Below, in pieces: positions 56,424 to 64,000 of a stretch of DNA of 64,000 nt. The stretch covers positions 186,001 through 250,000 of the forward strand of contig NZ_CAMFKO010000001.1 in assembly GCF_945957265.1 (NCBI RefSeq), written 5' to 3'. A model generated the notes under the pieces. It ran no database searches. It saw only the letters and a list, made by a program, of their open reading frames with translations, and was not told the origin of the DNA. The number at the start of each line of letters is the position of its first letter. The stretch's first letter is position 1. The DNA comes from an uncultured Dechloromonas sp. (GTDB taxonomy: Bacteria; Pseudomonadota; Gammaproteobacteria; Burkholderiales; Rhodocyclaceae). Made by a program: the position numbers and the translations under genes.

Positions 56424-57209
56424 TCAGCCCCAGGCGGCAAGAAACTCCTGCCAGTGCGGCGCGCCGATACGGGCCAACTGGGCTTTCACGAATTCGCCTT
56501 CGGCGATCTCTTCTTCCGCCGTCAGTTCACCGCGCAGGCGGCGGAAGCGGTTGTAGACCAGGTAGGTATTGATCACGTCGGTTTCGCAGTAGTCGCGAAT
56601 GTCGGCGATCTGGCCGCCCTGCCAGGCTTCCCAGACCTTGCCGCCGTCCATGCCGAGCTTGCCGGGAAAGCCGAAGAGCTTGGCCAGGTCGTCGAGCGGC
56701 GCGTTGGCGCGGCCGTTGTAGAGGGCCAGCAAATCCATCAGGTCGAGGTGACGGGTATGGTAGCGGCTGATGTAGTTGTTCCACTTGAAGTCGCGGGAAT
56801 CGGCGTAGTCGCCGTCGCCCATGTCCCAGTAGCGCGGCGCCGACACGCCGTGCAGCATGCCGCGGTAGTGCAGCACCGGCAGGTCGAAGCCGCCGCCGTT
56901 CCACGACACGATCTGCGGCGTGAATTTCTCGATGCCGTCGAAGAAGCGCTGGATGATGGCGCCTTCGTTCAGGTCCGGCTCGGACAGCGACCACACCTTG
57001 AGGCCTTCGCCGGTGCGCAGCACGCAGGAAATGGTCACCACCCGCTGCAGGTGCAGTTGCAGGAAGTCGTTGCCGGTCCGGGCACGGCGCTGCTGGAAGG
57101 CGAGTTCGGCGACTTCGTCGTCCGACAGTTCGCCCGGCAGGTCGTTGAGCCGGCGCAGGCCGGGAACGTCCGGAATGGTCTCGATATCGAAGACGAGAAC
57201 CGGTTTCAT
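56424..57209 (-). CDS. Predicted 3'-5' exonuclease (PolB-like DEDDy type)
   Basis: 261 residues from ATG 57209. DnaQ/RNase-H-like exonuclease core: VFDIETIPD (Exo I, D-x-E), IVSWNGGGFDLPVLHYRG (Exo II, N-x-x-x-F-D) and YCETDVINTYLVYNRF (Exo III, Y-x-x-x-D). Together they give the DEDDy set. The family is annotated as predicted 3'-5' exonuclease related to the DNA polymerase B proofreading domain. Its start lies in the cysM stop (ATGA overlap, 57206-57209), so the two are coupled. Confidence 0.9.
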   Translation of the reverse strand: MKPVLVFDIETIPDVPGLRRLNDLPGELSDDEVAELAFQQRRARTGNDFLQLHLQRVVTISCVLRTGEGLKVWSLSEPDLNEGAIIQRFFDGIEKFTPQIVSWNGGGFDLPVLHYRGMLHGVSAPRYWDMGDGDYADSRDFKWNNYISRYHTRHLDLMDLLALYNGRANAPLDDLAKLFGFPGKLGMDGGKVWEAWQGGQIADIRDYCETDVINTYLVYNRFRRLRGELTAEEEIAEGEFVKAQLARIGAPHWQEFLAAWG

Positions 57210-58105
57210 GCCGGGAAAACGCCGGTCGACAAGTAACGGTCGCCACGGTCGCAGATGATCGACACGATGACCGCGTTCTCCAGTTGCTGCGACAGGCGCA
57301 GCGCCACGGCCAGCGCGCCGCCCGAGGAAATGCCGGCGAAGATGCCTTCTTCGGTGGCCAGCCGGCGGGTCATCGCCTCGGCGTCGGCCTGGCTGACGTA
57401 TTCGATGCGGTCGACGTTGGTCTTGTCGTAAATCTTGGGCAGGTAGGCTTCCGGCCACTTGCGGATACCGGGAATCTGGCTGCCCTCTTCCGGCTGGCAG
57501 CCGACGATCTGGATGGCCGGGTTCTGTTCCTTCAGGAAGCGGCTGGTGCCCATGATGGTGCCGGTCGTCCCCATGCTGGAGACGAAATGGGTGATCTTGC
57601 CGTCGGTATCGCGCCAGATTTCCGGACCGGTGCCTTCGTAGTGGGCGAGCGGATTGTCCGGGTTGCCGAACTGGTCGAGGATGATGCCCTTGCCCTCGTC
57701 GCGCATCTTTTCGGCGACGTCGCGGCACAGTTCCATGCCGCCGTCCTTGGGCGTCAGCACCAGCTCGGCGCCGAAGGCGCGCATACTCTGGCGGCGTTCG
57801 ACGCTCTGGTTCTCGGGCATGACCAGGATCATCCGGTAGCCCTTCATCGCTGCCGCCATGGCCAGCGCGATGCCGGTATTGCCGGAGGTCGCCTCGATCA
57901 GCGTGTCGCCCGGCTTGATGTCGCCGCGCGCCTCGGCGCGCACGATCATCGACAGGGCCGGGCGGTCCTTGACCGAACCGGCCGGGTTGTTGCCTTCCAG
58001 CTTGGCCAGGATGACGTTGCCACGCTTGTCGTTATCCGCCCCCGGGATGCGCACCAGGCGCACCAGCGGCGTGTTTCCGACAAAATCCTGCAGGGTTTTA
58101 TACAT
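57206..58105 (-). CDS. cysM: Cysteine synthase B
   Basis: 299 residues. PLP-binding Lys in [28 protein letters not shown] (phosphate loop), [13 protein letters not shown] and [12 protein letters not shown] identify an O-acetylserine sulfhydrylase. CysM rather than CysK is supported by [17 protein letters not shown], the length and the [27 protein letters not shown] form. CysM can use thiosulfate as well as sulfide. It overlaps hldD by 8 bases and the exonuclease gene by 4 bases. Confidence 0.94.
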   Translation of the reverse strand: MYKTLQDFVGNTPLVRLVRIPGADNDKRGNVILAKLEGNNPAGSVKDRPALSMIVRAEARGDIKPGDTLIEATSGNTGIALAMAAAMKGYRMILVMPENQSVERRQSMRAFGAELVLTPKDGGMELCRDVAEKMRDEGKGIILDQFGNPDNPLAHYEGTGPEIWRDTDGKITHFVSSMGTTGTIMGTSRFLKEQNPAIQIVGCQPEEGSQIPGIRKWPEAYLPKIYDKTNVDRIEYVSQADAEAMTRRLATEEGIFAGISSGGALAVALRLSQQLENAVIVSIICDRGDRYLSTGVFPA

Positions 58106-59096
58106 TGCGATGCAGCCACTCGATATATTGGGAAACGCCCTCTTCCACCGTGGCCATCGGCGCTTCGTAGCCGGCTTCGCGCAGCTTGGTCAGGTCGCCT
58201 TGCGTGAAAGCCTGGTACTTGCCCTTCAGCGCCTCGGGGAAGGCGATGTATTCGAGCAGGCCCTGGGCCCGCAGTTCAGCCAGCGACAGCGGGGCTTCGC
58301 CCTTGGCCTTGCGGCAGCCGTTGGCGGCGGCGACGGCGACATCGTTGAAGCTCTGCGCCCGGCCGGAGCCGAGGTTGAAGATGCCGGATTTCTCGGGATG
58401 GTCGAGGAAGAAGAGATTGACCTTGGCGACGTCGCCAACGAAGACGAAATCGCGCATCTGGCCTCCGTTCTCGTAGCCGTGCGAGCCTTCGAACAGCTTG
58501 ACCTTGCCTTCGGCCTTGAACTGGTTGTAGTTGTGGAAGGCGACCGAGGCCATGCGCCCCTTGTGCGTCTCGCGCGGGCCATAGACGTTGAAGTAGCGGA
58601 AGCCGACGATCTGCGACGACGGGTTCTTGGCCAGGCGCTGGCGGACGATCTGGTCGAACAGGAACTTGGAGTAGCCGTACACGTTGAGCGGCCCCTCGTA
58701 CTGGCGCTCTTCCTTGAAAACGTTGCTGGCGCCGTAGGTGGCGGCCGACGAGGCGTAGAGGAACTGCACGTCCTGGTCCTGGCACCAGTCGAGCAGGATC
58801 AGCGAGTAGCGGTAGTTGTTCTCCATCATGTAGCGGCCGTCGGTCTCCATGGTGTCGGAGCAGGCGCCTTCGTGCAGGATGGCCTCGATCTCGCCGTCGT
58901 AATGGCCGGCCTGGATGCGCTCGATGAAATCGTGCTTGTCGAGGTAGTCGGCGATCTCGCAGTCGATCAGGTTCTTGAACTTGTCGGCCTTGGTCAGGTT
59001 GTCGACGGCAATGATGTTGGTGATGCCGCGCTCGTTCAGCGCCTTGACGATGTTGGAGCCGATAAAGCCGGCAGCGCCGGTGACGACGTAATACAT
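58098..59096 (-). CDS. hldD: ADP-L-glycero-D-manno-heptose-6-epimerase
   Basis: 332 residues, a short-chain dehydrogenase-type epimerase: [18 protein letters not shown] (NADP-binding), YASSAATYG and [12 protein letters not shown] (S-x-x-Y-x-x-x-K catalytic region), [11 protein letters not shown]. It makes the ADP-L-glycero-beta-D-manno-heptose used for the LPS inner core. Order hldE-hldD-cysM on one strand is standard for betaproteobacteria. Start 10 bases after the hldE stop. Confidence 0.96.
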   Translation of the reverse strand: MYYVVTGAAGFIGSNIVKALNERGITNIIAVDNLTKADKFKNLIDCEIADYLDKHDFIERIQAGHYDGEIEAILHEGACSDTMETDGRYMMENNYRYSLILLDWCQDQDVQFLYASSAATYGASNVFKEERQYEGPLNVYGYSKFLFDQIVRQRLAKNPSSQIVGFRYFNVYGPRETHKGRMASVAFHNYNQFKAEGKVKLFEGSHGYENGGQMRDFVFVGDVAKVNLFFLDHPEKSGIFNLGSGRAQSFNDVAVAAANGCRKAKGEAPLSLAELRAQGLLEYIAFPEALKGKYQAFTQGDLTKLREAGYEAPMATVEEGVSQYIEWLHRNV

Positions 59097-59106
59097 GGAA
59101 TTCTCC

Positions 59107-60030
59107 TTACAGGGCGGCGACGAGTTCCTGGCGGGTGACGACCGCCGTACCCAGCTTGCCGACGACGATGCCGGCGGCGATGTTGGCGACGCGGATGGCT
59201 TCGCCCCAGGCGGCGCCGGCGGCGAGCATGACGGCCAGCGTGGCGATGACGGTATCGCCGGCGCCGGAGACGTCGAACACCTCGCGGGCCTTGGCCGGTT
59301 GATGGTGGACCTCGTCGGCGAACAGGGTCATGCCCTCCTCGCTGCGGGTGACAAGCAGGGCTTCCAGGCCCAGTTCGCCGCGCAGCTTGGTGGCCTTGGC
59401 GACCAGTTCGTCCTCGTTCCGCCAGTTGCCGACAACCTGCTTCAGTTCCGAGCGGTTCGGCGTGATCACCGTCGCCCCGGCGTACTTGCCCCACTCGTCG
59501 CCCTTGGGGTCGACCAGGACGGGCTTGTCGGCAGCGCGGGCGATACGGATCATGTCGGAAATATGAGTCAGGCCGCCCTTGCCGTAGTCGGACAGGATGA
59601 CGACATCGGCATCGGCGACGCGGCGCTCGAAATCGGCCAGCTTGGCCTGCAGGATCTCGTGCGACGGCGGCGTCTCGAAGTCGATGCGCAGCAATTGCTG
59701 CTGGCGCCCGATGACGCGCAGCTTGACGATGGTGTCGAGGTCATCGTCGATGTGCAGGCCGGCGTCGATCTGCCCCTCTTCGAGCAGGCGAGCCAGCGAA
59801 CGGCCGGCATCGTCGTCGCCGACGACCGACAGCAGCGCCGTCACGGCGCCCAGCGAGGCCGCGTTGCGCGCCACGTTGGCGGCGCCGCCGAGGCGCTCTT
59901 CCTGGCGCTCGACCTTGACCACCGGCACCGGCGCTTCCGGCGAAATCCGGCTGACGTCGCCGAACCAGTAACGGTCCAGCATCACGTCGCCGACGACGAG
60001 CAGGCGAACCTGCGAAACCTTTTCCAGCAT
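59107..60030 (-). CDS. hldE: D-glycero-beta-D-manno-heptose-7-phosphate kinase (HldE kinase domain only)
   Basis: 307 residues of the PfkB-type kinase: [50 protein letters not shown]-like [10 protein letters not shown], and [17 protein letters not shown] with the catalytic Asp in GAGDT. The cytidylyltransferase half of E. coli HldE is absent, as expected in betaproteobacteria, where it is a separate gene (rfaE2). Function: phosphorylation step of heptose biosynthesis for LPS. Next to ugd, 12 bases downstream. Confidence 0.95.
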   Translation of the reverse strand: MLEKVSQVRLLVVGDVMLDRYWFGDVSRISPEAPVPVVKVERQEERLGGAANVARNAASLGAVTALLSVVGDDDAGRSLARLLEEGQIDAGLHIDDDLDTIVKLRVIGRQQQLLRIDFETPPSHEILQAKLADFERRVADADVVILSDYGKGGLTHISDMIRIARAADKPVLVDPKGDEWGKYAGATVITPNRSELKQVVGNWRNEDELVAKATKLRGELGLEALLVTRSEEGMTLFADEVHHQPAKAREVFDVSGAGDTVIATLAVMLAAGAAWGEAIRVANIAAGIVVGKLGTAVVTRQELVAAL

Positions 60031-60042
60031 GTTGCGATTCTC

Positions 60043-61362
60043 TCAGCGGCCGATGGCGAAATACTCGATGCCCGTGCCGCGCACGAACTTGGGATCGTAC
60101 AGGTTGCGGCCATCGAAAATGACCGGGTGCTTCAGGGTCGCCTTGATCGCCTCGAAATCCGGGCTGCGGAATTCCTTCCACTCGGTGGCGATGACCAGGG
60201 CATCGGCACCTTCCAGCGCGCCCATCGGGCTGTCGGCGTAGTTCAGGCGGGCTTCGTCGCCGAAGATGCGTTGCGTTTCGTGCATGGCGACCGGGTCGTA
60301 GGCAGAAACCGTGGCGCCGGCCGCGAACAGGTCGGCGATCAGCTCGCGGCTGGGCGCTTCGCGCATGTCGTCGGTGTTCGGCTTGAAGGCCAGGCCCCAC
60401 AGGGCGAAGTGCTTGCCCTTGAGGTCGCCGAATTTCTGCTTGATCTTCCCGGTCAGCACATGTTTCTGCGCGTCGTTGGCTTCCTCGACGGCGGTCAGCA
60501 CCTTGAGGGTGATGTCGGCGTCGTCCTGGGCGGTCTTGATCAGCGCCTTGACGTCCTTGGGGAAGCAGGAGCCGCCGTAGCCGCAGCCGGGGTACAGGAA
60601 GTGGTAGCCGATGCGCGGGTCGGAACCGATGCCCTGGCGGACCATTTCGATGTCGGCGCCGAGCACTTCGGCCAGGTTGGCCAGTTCGTTCATGAAGCTG
60701 ATGCGGGTCGCCAGCATGGCGTTGGCGGCGTACTTGGTCAGTTCGGCGCTCTTGATGTCGGTGACGATCAGGCGCTCGTGGTTGCGCTGGAACGGGGCGT
60801 AGAGGGCGCGCATCAGGTGGATGGCCTGCTCGTCCTCGGCACCGACGACGATGCGGTCGGGGCGCATGAAATCTTCGACGGCGGCGCCTTCCTTGAGGAA
60901 TTCGGGGTTCGACACGACGCTGTACGGCGTATTGACGCCGCGCTTGGCCAATTCGTCGGCAATGGCGGCGTGAACCTTGGCGCCGGTGCCGACCGGCACC
61001 GTGCTCTTGTCGACGACGACCTTGTAGTCGGTCATCAGGCGGCCGATGTTGCGGGCGGCGCCGAGGACGTACTGCAGGTCGGCCGAGCCGTCTTCGTCGG
61101 GCGGCGTGCCGACCGCGATGAACTGGACGGTGCCGTGCTGGACGGCCTTTTCGACATCGGTAGTGAAGTGCAGGCGGCCGGCGGCCACATTGCGGCGAAC
61201 CATTTCCTGCAAGCCCGGTTCGTAGATCGGGATGCCGCCTTCTTCAAGGATACGGATCTTTTCCGGATCGACGTCCAGGCAAAGCACGTCATTACCCACT
61301 TCCGCCAGACAGGTACCACTGACCAGACCGACATAACCGGTACCGACAACCGTGATTTTCAT
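60043..61362 (-). CDS. ugd: UDP-glucose 6-dehydrogenase
   Basis: 439 residues from ATG 61362 ([23 protein letters not shown]). NAD-binding GTGYVGL, catalytic Cys in [18 protein letters not shown], Lys in [22 protein letters not shown] and the C-terminal UDP-binding domain [17 protein letters not shown]. It oxidises UDP-glucose to UDP-glucuronate for envelope polysaccharides. Gene order lapB-ugd-hldE is the usual cluster in this group; the lapB stop is 8 bases upstream. Confidence 0.97.
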   Translation of the reverse strand: MKITVVGTGYVGLVSGTCLAEVGNDVLCLDVDPEKIRILEEGGIPIYEPGLQEMVRRNVAAGRLHFTTDVEKAVQHGTVQFIAVGTPPDEDGSADLQYVLGAARNIGRLMTDYKVVVDKSTVPVGTGAKVHAAIADELAKRGVNTPYSVVSNPEFLKEGAAVEDFMRPDRIVVGAEDEQAIHLMRALYAPFQRNHERLIVTDIKSAELTKYAANAMLATRISFMNELANLAEVLGADIEMVRQGIGSDPRIGYHFLYPGCGYGGSCFPKDVKALIKTAQDDADITLKVLTAVEEANDAQKHVLTGKIKQKFGDLKGKHFALWGLAFKPNTDDMREAPSRELIADLFAAGATVSAYDPVAMHETQRIFGDEARLNYADSPMGALEGADALVIATEWKEFRSPDFEAIKATLKHPVIFDGRNLYDPKFVRGTGIEYFAIGR

Positions 61363-61370
61363 GAAATTTC

Positions 61371-62543
61371 CTACAGGGATTGATCGAATTCTTCGCTGCG
61401 GCGCGGCGAATAGGTTTCCCAGCCGCCGCAGGCCGGACAGCGCCAGTAGAACTGGCGGGCCTTGAAACCGCAATTATCGCACCGATAGCGCGACAGACGC
61501 TTGGTATAGCCCTGGATGATGGTCTTCGCCAGTTCGACATCCGGCCTGACCTCGGGCGCGACCAAAGGCAGGCGCGCGCTCATCAGCTTCTCGAGACCGA
61601 GCAGGGTCGGATTGCGCTGCAACTCGGCGCGCACCAGGCGGCAAGCCGCCTCGGAGCCGTCGCTCTCGAGCACCAGCTGATAGACCACTTCGAGAAGATC
61701 CAGCGACGGATAGCGCTCGAGGTAGCCGCTCAACAAGGCGATGCCTTCGGCTACCCGTTCCTGCTTGCGATAGGTATCCAGCAGGCGCTGGGCAACCAGG
61801 GCCAGATAGGCCGGGGCCTGCTGCTCGATGCGCTGCCAGGCCTCGATCGCCTCCTGCGGCTTGCCCTCCTGGAGAAGGAGATCGCCTTGCAACAGGCTGG
61901 CCCGCACGCACTTGCGGTTTTCCTGCATGGCGACTTCGAGGTGCTGGCGCGCCTCGTCGGGACGCGAGCGCATGATTTCGTTGGCGGCCAGCTCGCAGTA
62001 GTACTCGGCAATTTCGCGATGCGAGGCGACATCGGGCAGTTCGCGGGCGATCTCGACGGCTTTCAGCCATTCCTTCTCGACCTGGTAGATTTCCAGCAGG
62101 TTGCGCTTGGCCTCTTCTTCGAACGAAGTACCCAGCAGCTTGTTGAATATTTCCTCGGCGCGGTCGAGCAAGCCGGCTTTCAGGTAATCCTGCCCCAGCT
62201 CCGAGAGTGCCTGCAGGCGAACGCGTTCGTCGAGATCGGGCAGATCGATCAGGTTCTGGTGCATGCGGATGGCACGCTCGGTTTCGCCGCGTCGGCGAAA
62301 GAGATTGCCCAGCGCGAAATGCAGTTCGACGGTTTGCGAATCGACCTTGGCGACCTCGAGAAAGGAGTCGATGGCCTTGTCGGGCTGCTCGTTGAGCAGG
62401 AAATTCAAGCCCTGGAAATAGGATCGCGGCAAGGCCCGCGATTCGTGGATGACCTGCCGCATATCAACGCGCGCCGCCGCCCAGCCCAGGCCGAAAAAAA
62501 CCGGGATCAGCAGCAACTGCCAGTAATCGACAACCTCGCTCAT
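61371..62543 (-). CDS. lapB: LapB (YciM), LPS assembly regulator
   Basis: 390 residues from ATG 62543. One N-terminal membrane helix ([17 protein letters not shown]), about nine TPR repeats (e.g. [25 protein letters not shown]), and a C-terminal rubredoxin-like zinc domain [23 protein letters not shown]. LapB recruits LpxC to FtsH and so limits LPS synthesis. lapA overlaps it upstream by 4 bases. All expected parts are present. Confidence 0.95.
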   Translation of the reverse strand: MSEVVDYWQLLLIPVFFGLGWAAARVDMRQVIHESRALPRSYFQGLNFLLNEQPDKAIDSFLEVAKVDSQTVELHFALGNLFRRRGETERAIRMHQNLIDLPDLDERVRLQALSELGQDYLKAGLLDRAEEIFNKLLGTSFEEEAKRNLLEIYQVEKEWLKAVEIARELPDVASHREIAEYYCELAANEIMRSRPDEARQHLEVAMQENRKCVRASLLQGDLLLQEGKPQEAIEAWQRIEQQAPAYLALVAQRLLDTYRKQERVAEGIALLSGYLERYPSLDLLEVVYQLVLESDGSEAACRLVRAELQRNPTLLGLEKLMSARLPLVAPEVRPDVELAKTIIQGYTKRLSRYRCDNCGFKARQFYWRCPACGGWETYSPRRSEEFDQSL

Positions 62544-62821
62544 ACGACGGGAGGCGTTTCGATGGCCGGCACCTGCGGTTGGCGTGCAGCCGCCTTTTTC
62601 AGTCGGGAAATTTCGCGCCGCTGGCGAAAGAGCACGCCGAGCAAGGAAAGCGCGCCAATGATCACGCCGCCGACGAAGAAAGCGAGCAAGGCAAGCACCA
62701 GCGGCGCCTGCCAGATCTGCCCCGGCAAAAGCCTCAGGCTGACCGGATCGGTGTTCTGCGCAGCAAACACCACCAGGAAAATGAAGATGATGAGCCGAAC
62801 GGCCCAAGTCAATGCTGTCAT
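62540..62821 (-). CDS. lapA: LapA domain protein (YciS)
   Basis: 93 residues from ATG 62821. Two membrane helices (WAVRLIIFIFLVVFAAQN and LVLALLAFFVGGVIIGALSLLGVL) and a short basic cytoplasmic coiled coil (FRQRREISRLKKAAA), the DUF1049/LapA form. It lies upstream of and overlaps lapB. A terminator for ihfB precedes it at 62832-62862. Confidence 0.92.
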   Translation of the reverse strand: MTALTWAVRLIIFIFLVVFAAQNTDPVSLRLLPGQIWQAPLVLALLAFFVGGVIIGALSLLGVLFRQRREISRLKKAAARQPQVPAIETPPVV

Positions 62822-62831
62822 GACATTCAAT

Positions 62832-62862
62832 AAAAAGGGGCAGTGAAATCATTCACCGCCCC
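62832..62862 (-). terminator. Terminator after ihfB
   Basis: On the minus strand ggggc-g-gtgaa / ttcac-t-gcccc with a 4-base loop and one mismatch, followed by TTTTT. It is 29 bases after the ihfB stop and shortly before lapA, so lapAB either use a separate promoter or depend on read-through. Confidence 0.7.
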
Positions 62863-62891
62863 AAATCTACCACATTGAGCCAAGCCCGGCG

Positions 62892-63176
62892 TCAGATCAT
62901 CTGATCGACCCGTTCGCGCAACTCTTTTCCAGCCTTGAAATGGGGAACCCATTTGGCCGGCACACTGACCTTCTCCCCAGACTTGGGGTTGCGTCCAACA
63001 CGCGGAGGCCGGTAGTTGAGCGCAAAGCTGCCGAATCCGCGGATCTCGATGCGATCCCCGCGCACCAGCGCTTCGGACATCGCATCGAGAATCATCTTGA
63101 CCGCAAAATCAGCATCCTTCGCCACCAACTGCGGAAACCGCTCCGCCAGTCGGGCGATGAGCTCGGATTTGGTCAT
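62892..63176 (-). CDS. ihfB: Integration host factor subunit beta
   Basis: 94 residues: [46 protein letters not shown] with the intercalating Pro in RNPKSG, and [19 protein letters not shown] bends DNA sharply for transcription, replication and recombination. The gene follows rpsA by 12 bases, the usual position for ihfB. Confidence 0.97.
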   Translation of the reverse strand: MTKSELIARLAERFPQLVAKDADFAVKMILDAMSEALVRGDRIEIRGFGSFALNYRPPRVGRNPKSGEKVSVPAKWVPHFKAGKELRERVDQMI

Positions 63177-63188
63177 GCTAGTGCCTTA

Positions 63189-64000
63189 TCAGCCTTGCTG
63201 GTTGAGTTTGGCCTTCAGCAGGGCGCCCAGGTTGGTCGTGCCGGAAGCAGCGGAGGCGGATTCAGAAGCCAGCTTCTGCATCGCTTCGTGCTGTTCGGCA
63301 TTGTCCTTGGCCTTGATGGACAGGTTGATACCACGGGTCTTGCGATCCACGTTGATGATCATGGCTTCGACTTCGTCACCCACCTTCAGGTGTTGCGACA
63401 GGTCGTCGATACGATCACGCGAGAACTCGGAAGCACGCAGGTAACCTTCGTTCTCGCCATCCAGGGTCATCACGGCGCCGCGGGCATCCACCGTCTTGAC
63501 GGTAGCGCGCACGATGCTGTTCTTCTCGTGGGTAGCGATGAAGTTGGTGTACGGATCGCCTTCGAGCTGCTTGATGCCCAGGGAGATACGCTCCTTCTCG
63601 ACGTCGATGCCGAGCACGACGGCCTCGACTTCGTCACCCTTCTTGAAGTTGCGGATGGCTTCCTCGCCGGTCGCGGACCAGGACAGGTCGGACAGGTGAA
63701 CCAGGCCGTCGATGCCGCCAGGCAGGCCGATGAAGATGCCGAAGTCGGTGATCGACTTGATGGCACCGCGGACCTTGTCGCCCTTCTTGTGGTTCATGGC
63801 GAAATCGTCCCACGGGTTCGGCAGGCACTGCTTCATGCCCAGGGAGATACGACGACGTTCTTCGTCGATTTCCAGGATCATGACTTCGACTTCGTCGCCC
63901 AGGGAAACGACCTTGGACGGGTGGACGTTCTTGTTGGTCCAGTCCATTTCGGAAACGTGCACCAGGCCTTCGATGCCTTGCTCGATCTCGACGAAGGAGC
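63189..64000 (-). CDS. rpsA: 30S ribosomal protein S1, C-terminal part (runs off the window)
   Basis: About 270 residues, open to the right edge. Three S1 (OB) repeats are complete, each with [29 protein letters not shown] and [13 protein letters not shown] ends, then a fourth partial at the edge and a tail [23 protein letters not shown]1 binds mRNA and helps initiation. The rpsA-ihfB-lapAB order supports assignment to beta/gammaproteobacteria. Confidence 0.96.
   Translation of the reverse strand, partial: SFVEIEQGIEGLVHVSEMDWTNKNVHPSKVVSLGDEVEVMILEIDEERRRISLGMKQCLPNPWDDFAMNHKKGDKVRGAIKSITDFGIFIGLPGGIDGLVHLSDLSWSATGEEAIRNFKKGDEVEAVVLGIDVEKERISLGIKQLEGDPYTNFIATHEKNSIVRATVKTVDARGAVMTLDGENEGYLRASEFSRDRIDDLSQHLKVGDEVEAMIINVDRKTRGINLSIKAKDNAEQHEAMQKLASESASAASGTTNLGALLKAKLNQQG

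Noticed and set aside
59095..61383. Long plus-strand frame opposite hldE and ugd
   Set aside because: Antisense shadow of well-defined enzymes.

Overview
The window looks like a betaproteobacterial chromosome, most likely Rhodocyclales (Dechloromonas/Azonexus-like). The main reasons are the block rpsA-ihfB-lapA-lapB-ugd-hldE(kinase only)-hldD-cysM, lolC-lolD, apgM-like-recJ, mnmC, prfB-lysS and the very high GC with long antisense shadow ORFs from about 16.4 kb onward. This is inference from gene content and order; no rRNA or tRNA gene was seen.

Region 1 (1 to about 16,420) is an accessory island with visibly lower GC. It holds a nuclease tail, a HIT-HNH gene pair, decayed Tn7-like transposition genes (the 3' part of tnsB and a tnsC cut just after Walker A), a probable LexA-controlled zinc-ribbon mini-protein, yigZ, a Gly/Met-rich periplasmic protein, a methyltransferase with an AEC transporter and divergent LysR regulator, an Fnr-like regulator with a perfect FNR-type box, a tetR-hlyD-permease-ATPase exporter operon, a His-rich periplasmic protein, an SRAP (YedK/HMCES) DNA-repair protein and, next to the boundary, an intact tniQ/tnsD-type target selector. 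The island ends inside comEC: the gene reads normally for about 236 codons and then runs into foreign sequence and a stop. The cell has therefore probably lost a functional ComEC by Tn7-like insertion at this site.

Region 2 (16.4-25.7 kb) is core chromosome: comEC 5' fragment, DUF2062 membrane protein, a NIT-like chemoreceptor, lolD-lolC, an apgM-like gene overlapping recJ, an OmpA-like lipoprotein and a MarR regulator. Region 3 (25.8-31.5 kb) is a tightly packed five-gene operon: two CPA2 antiporters without RCK domains, a PuuD-like gamma-glutamyl hydrolase, a YbdK/GCS2 carboxylate-amine ligase and a beta-lactamase-fold protein lacking its catalytic residues. This is the best candidate for an undescribed system, perhaps gamma-glutamyl metabolite-linked cation/proton exchange. 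Region 4 (31.5-35.7 kb) is a three-gene signalling cluster: membrane MCP without a periplasmic sensor, free-standing NIT-like protein, PAS-GGDEF-EAL protein.

Region 5 (36-48 kb) carries prfB with its programmed +1 frameshift, a membrane-anchored unknown, a cupin, a hybrid kinase with a degenerate first receiver, lysS, a REP-like palindrome, mnmC, a glycine-zipper protein, metY and a GNAT protein. Region 6 (48-64 kb) is housekeeping: lolA, ftsK, a Crp-family regulator, trxB, smr, glnB-nadE, ppa, a DnaQ-like exonuclease, cysM, the heptose/UDP-glucose block, lapAB, ihfB and the 3' part of rpsA.
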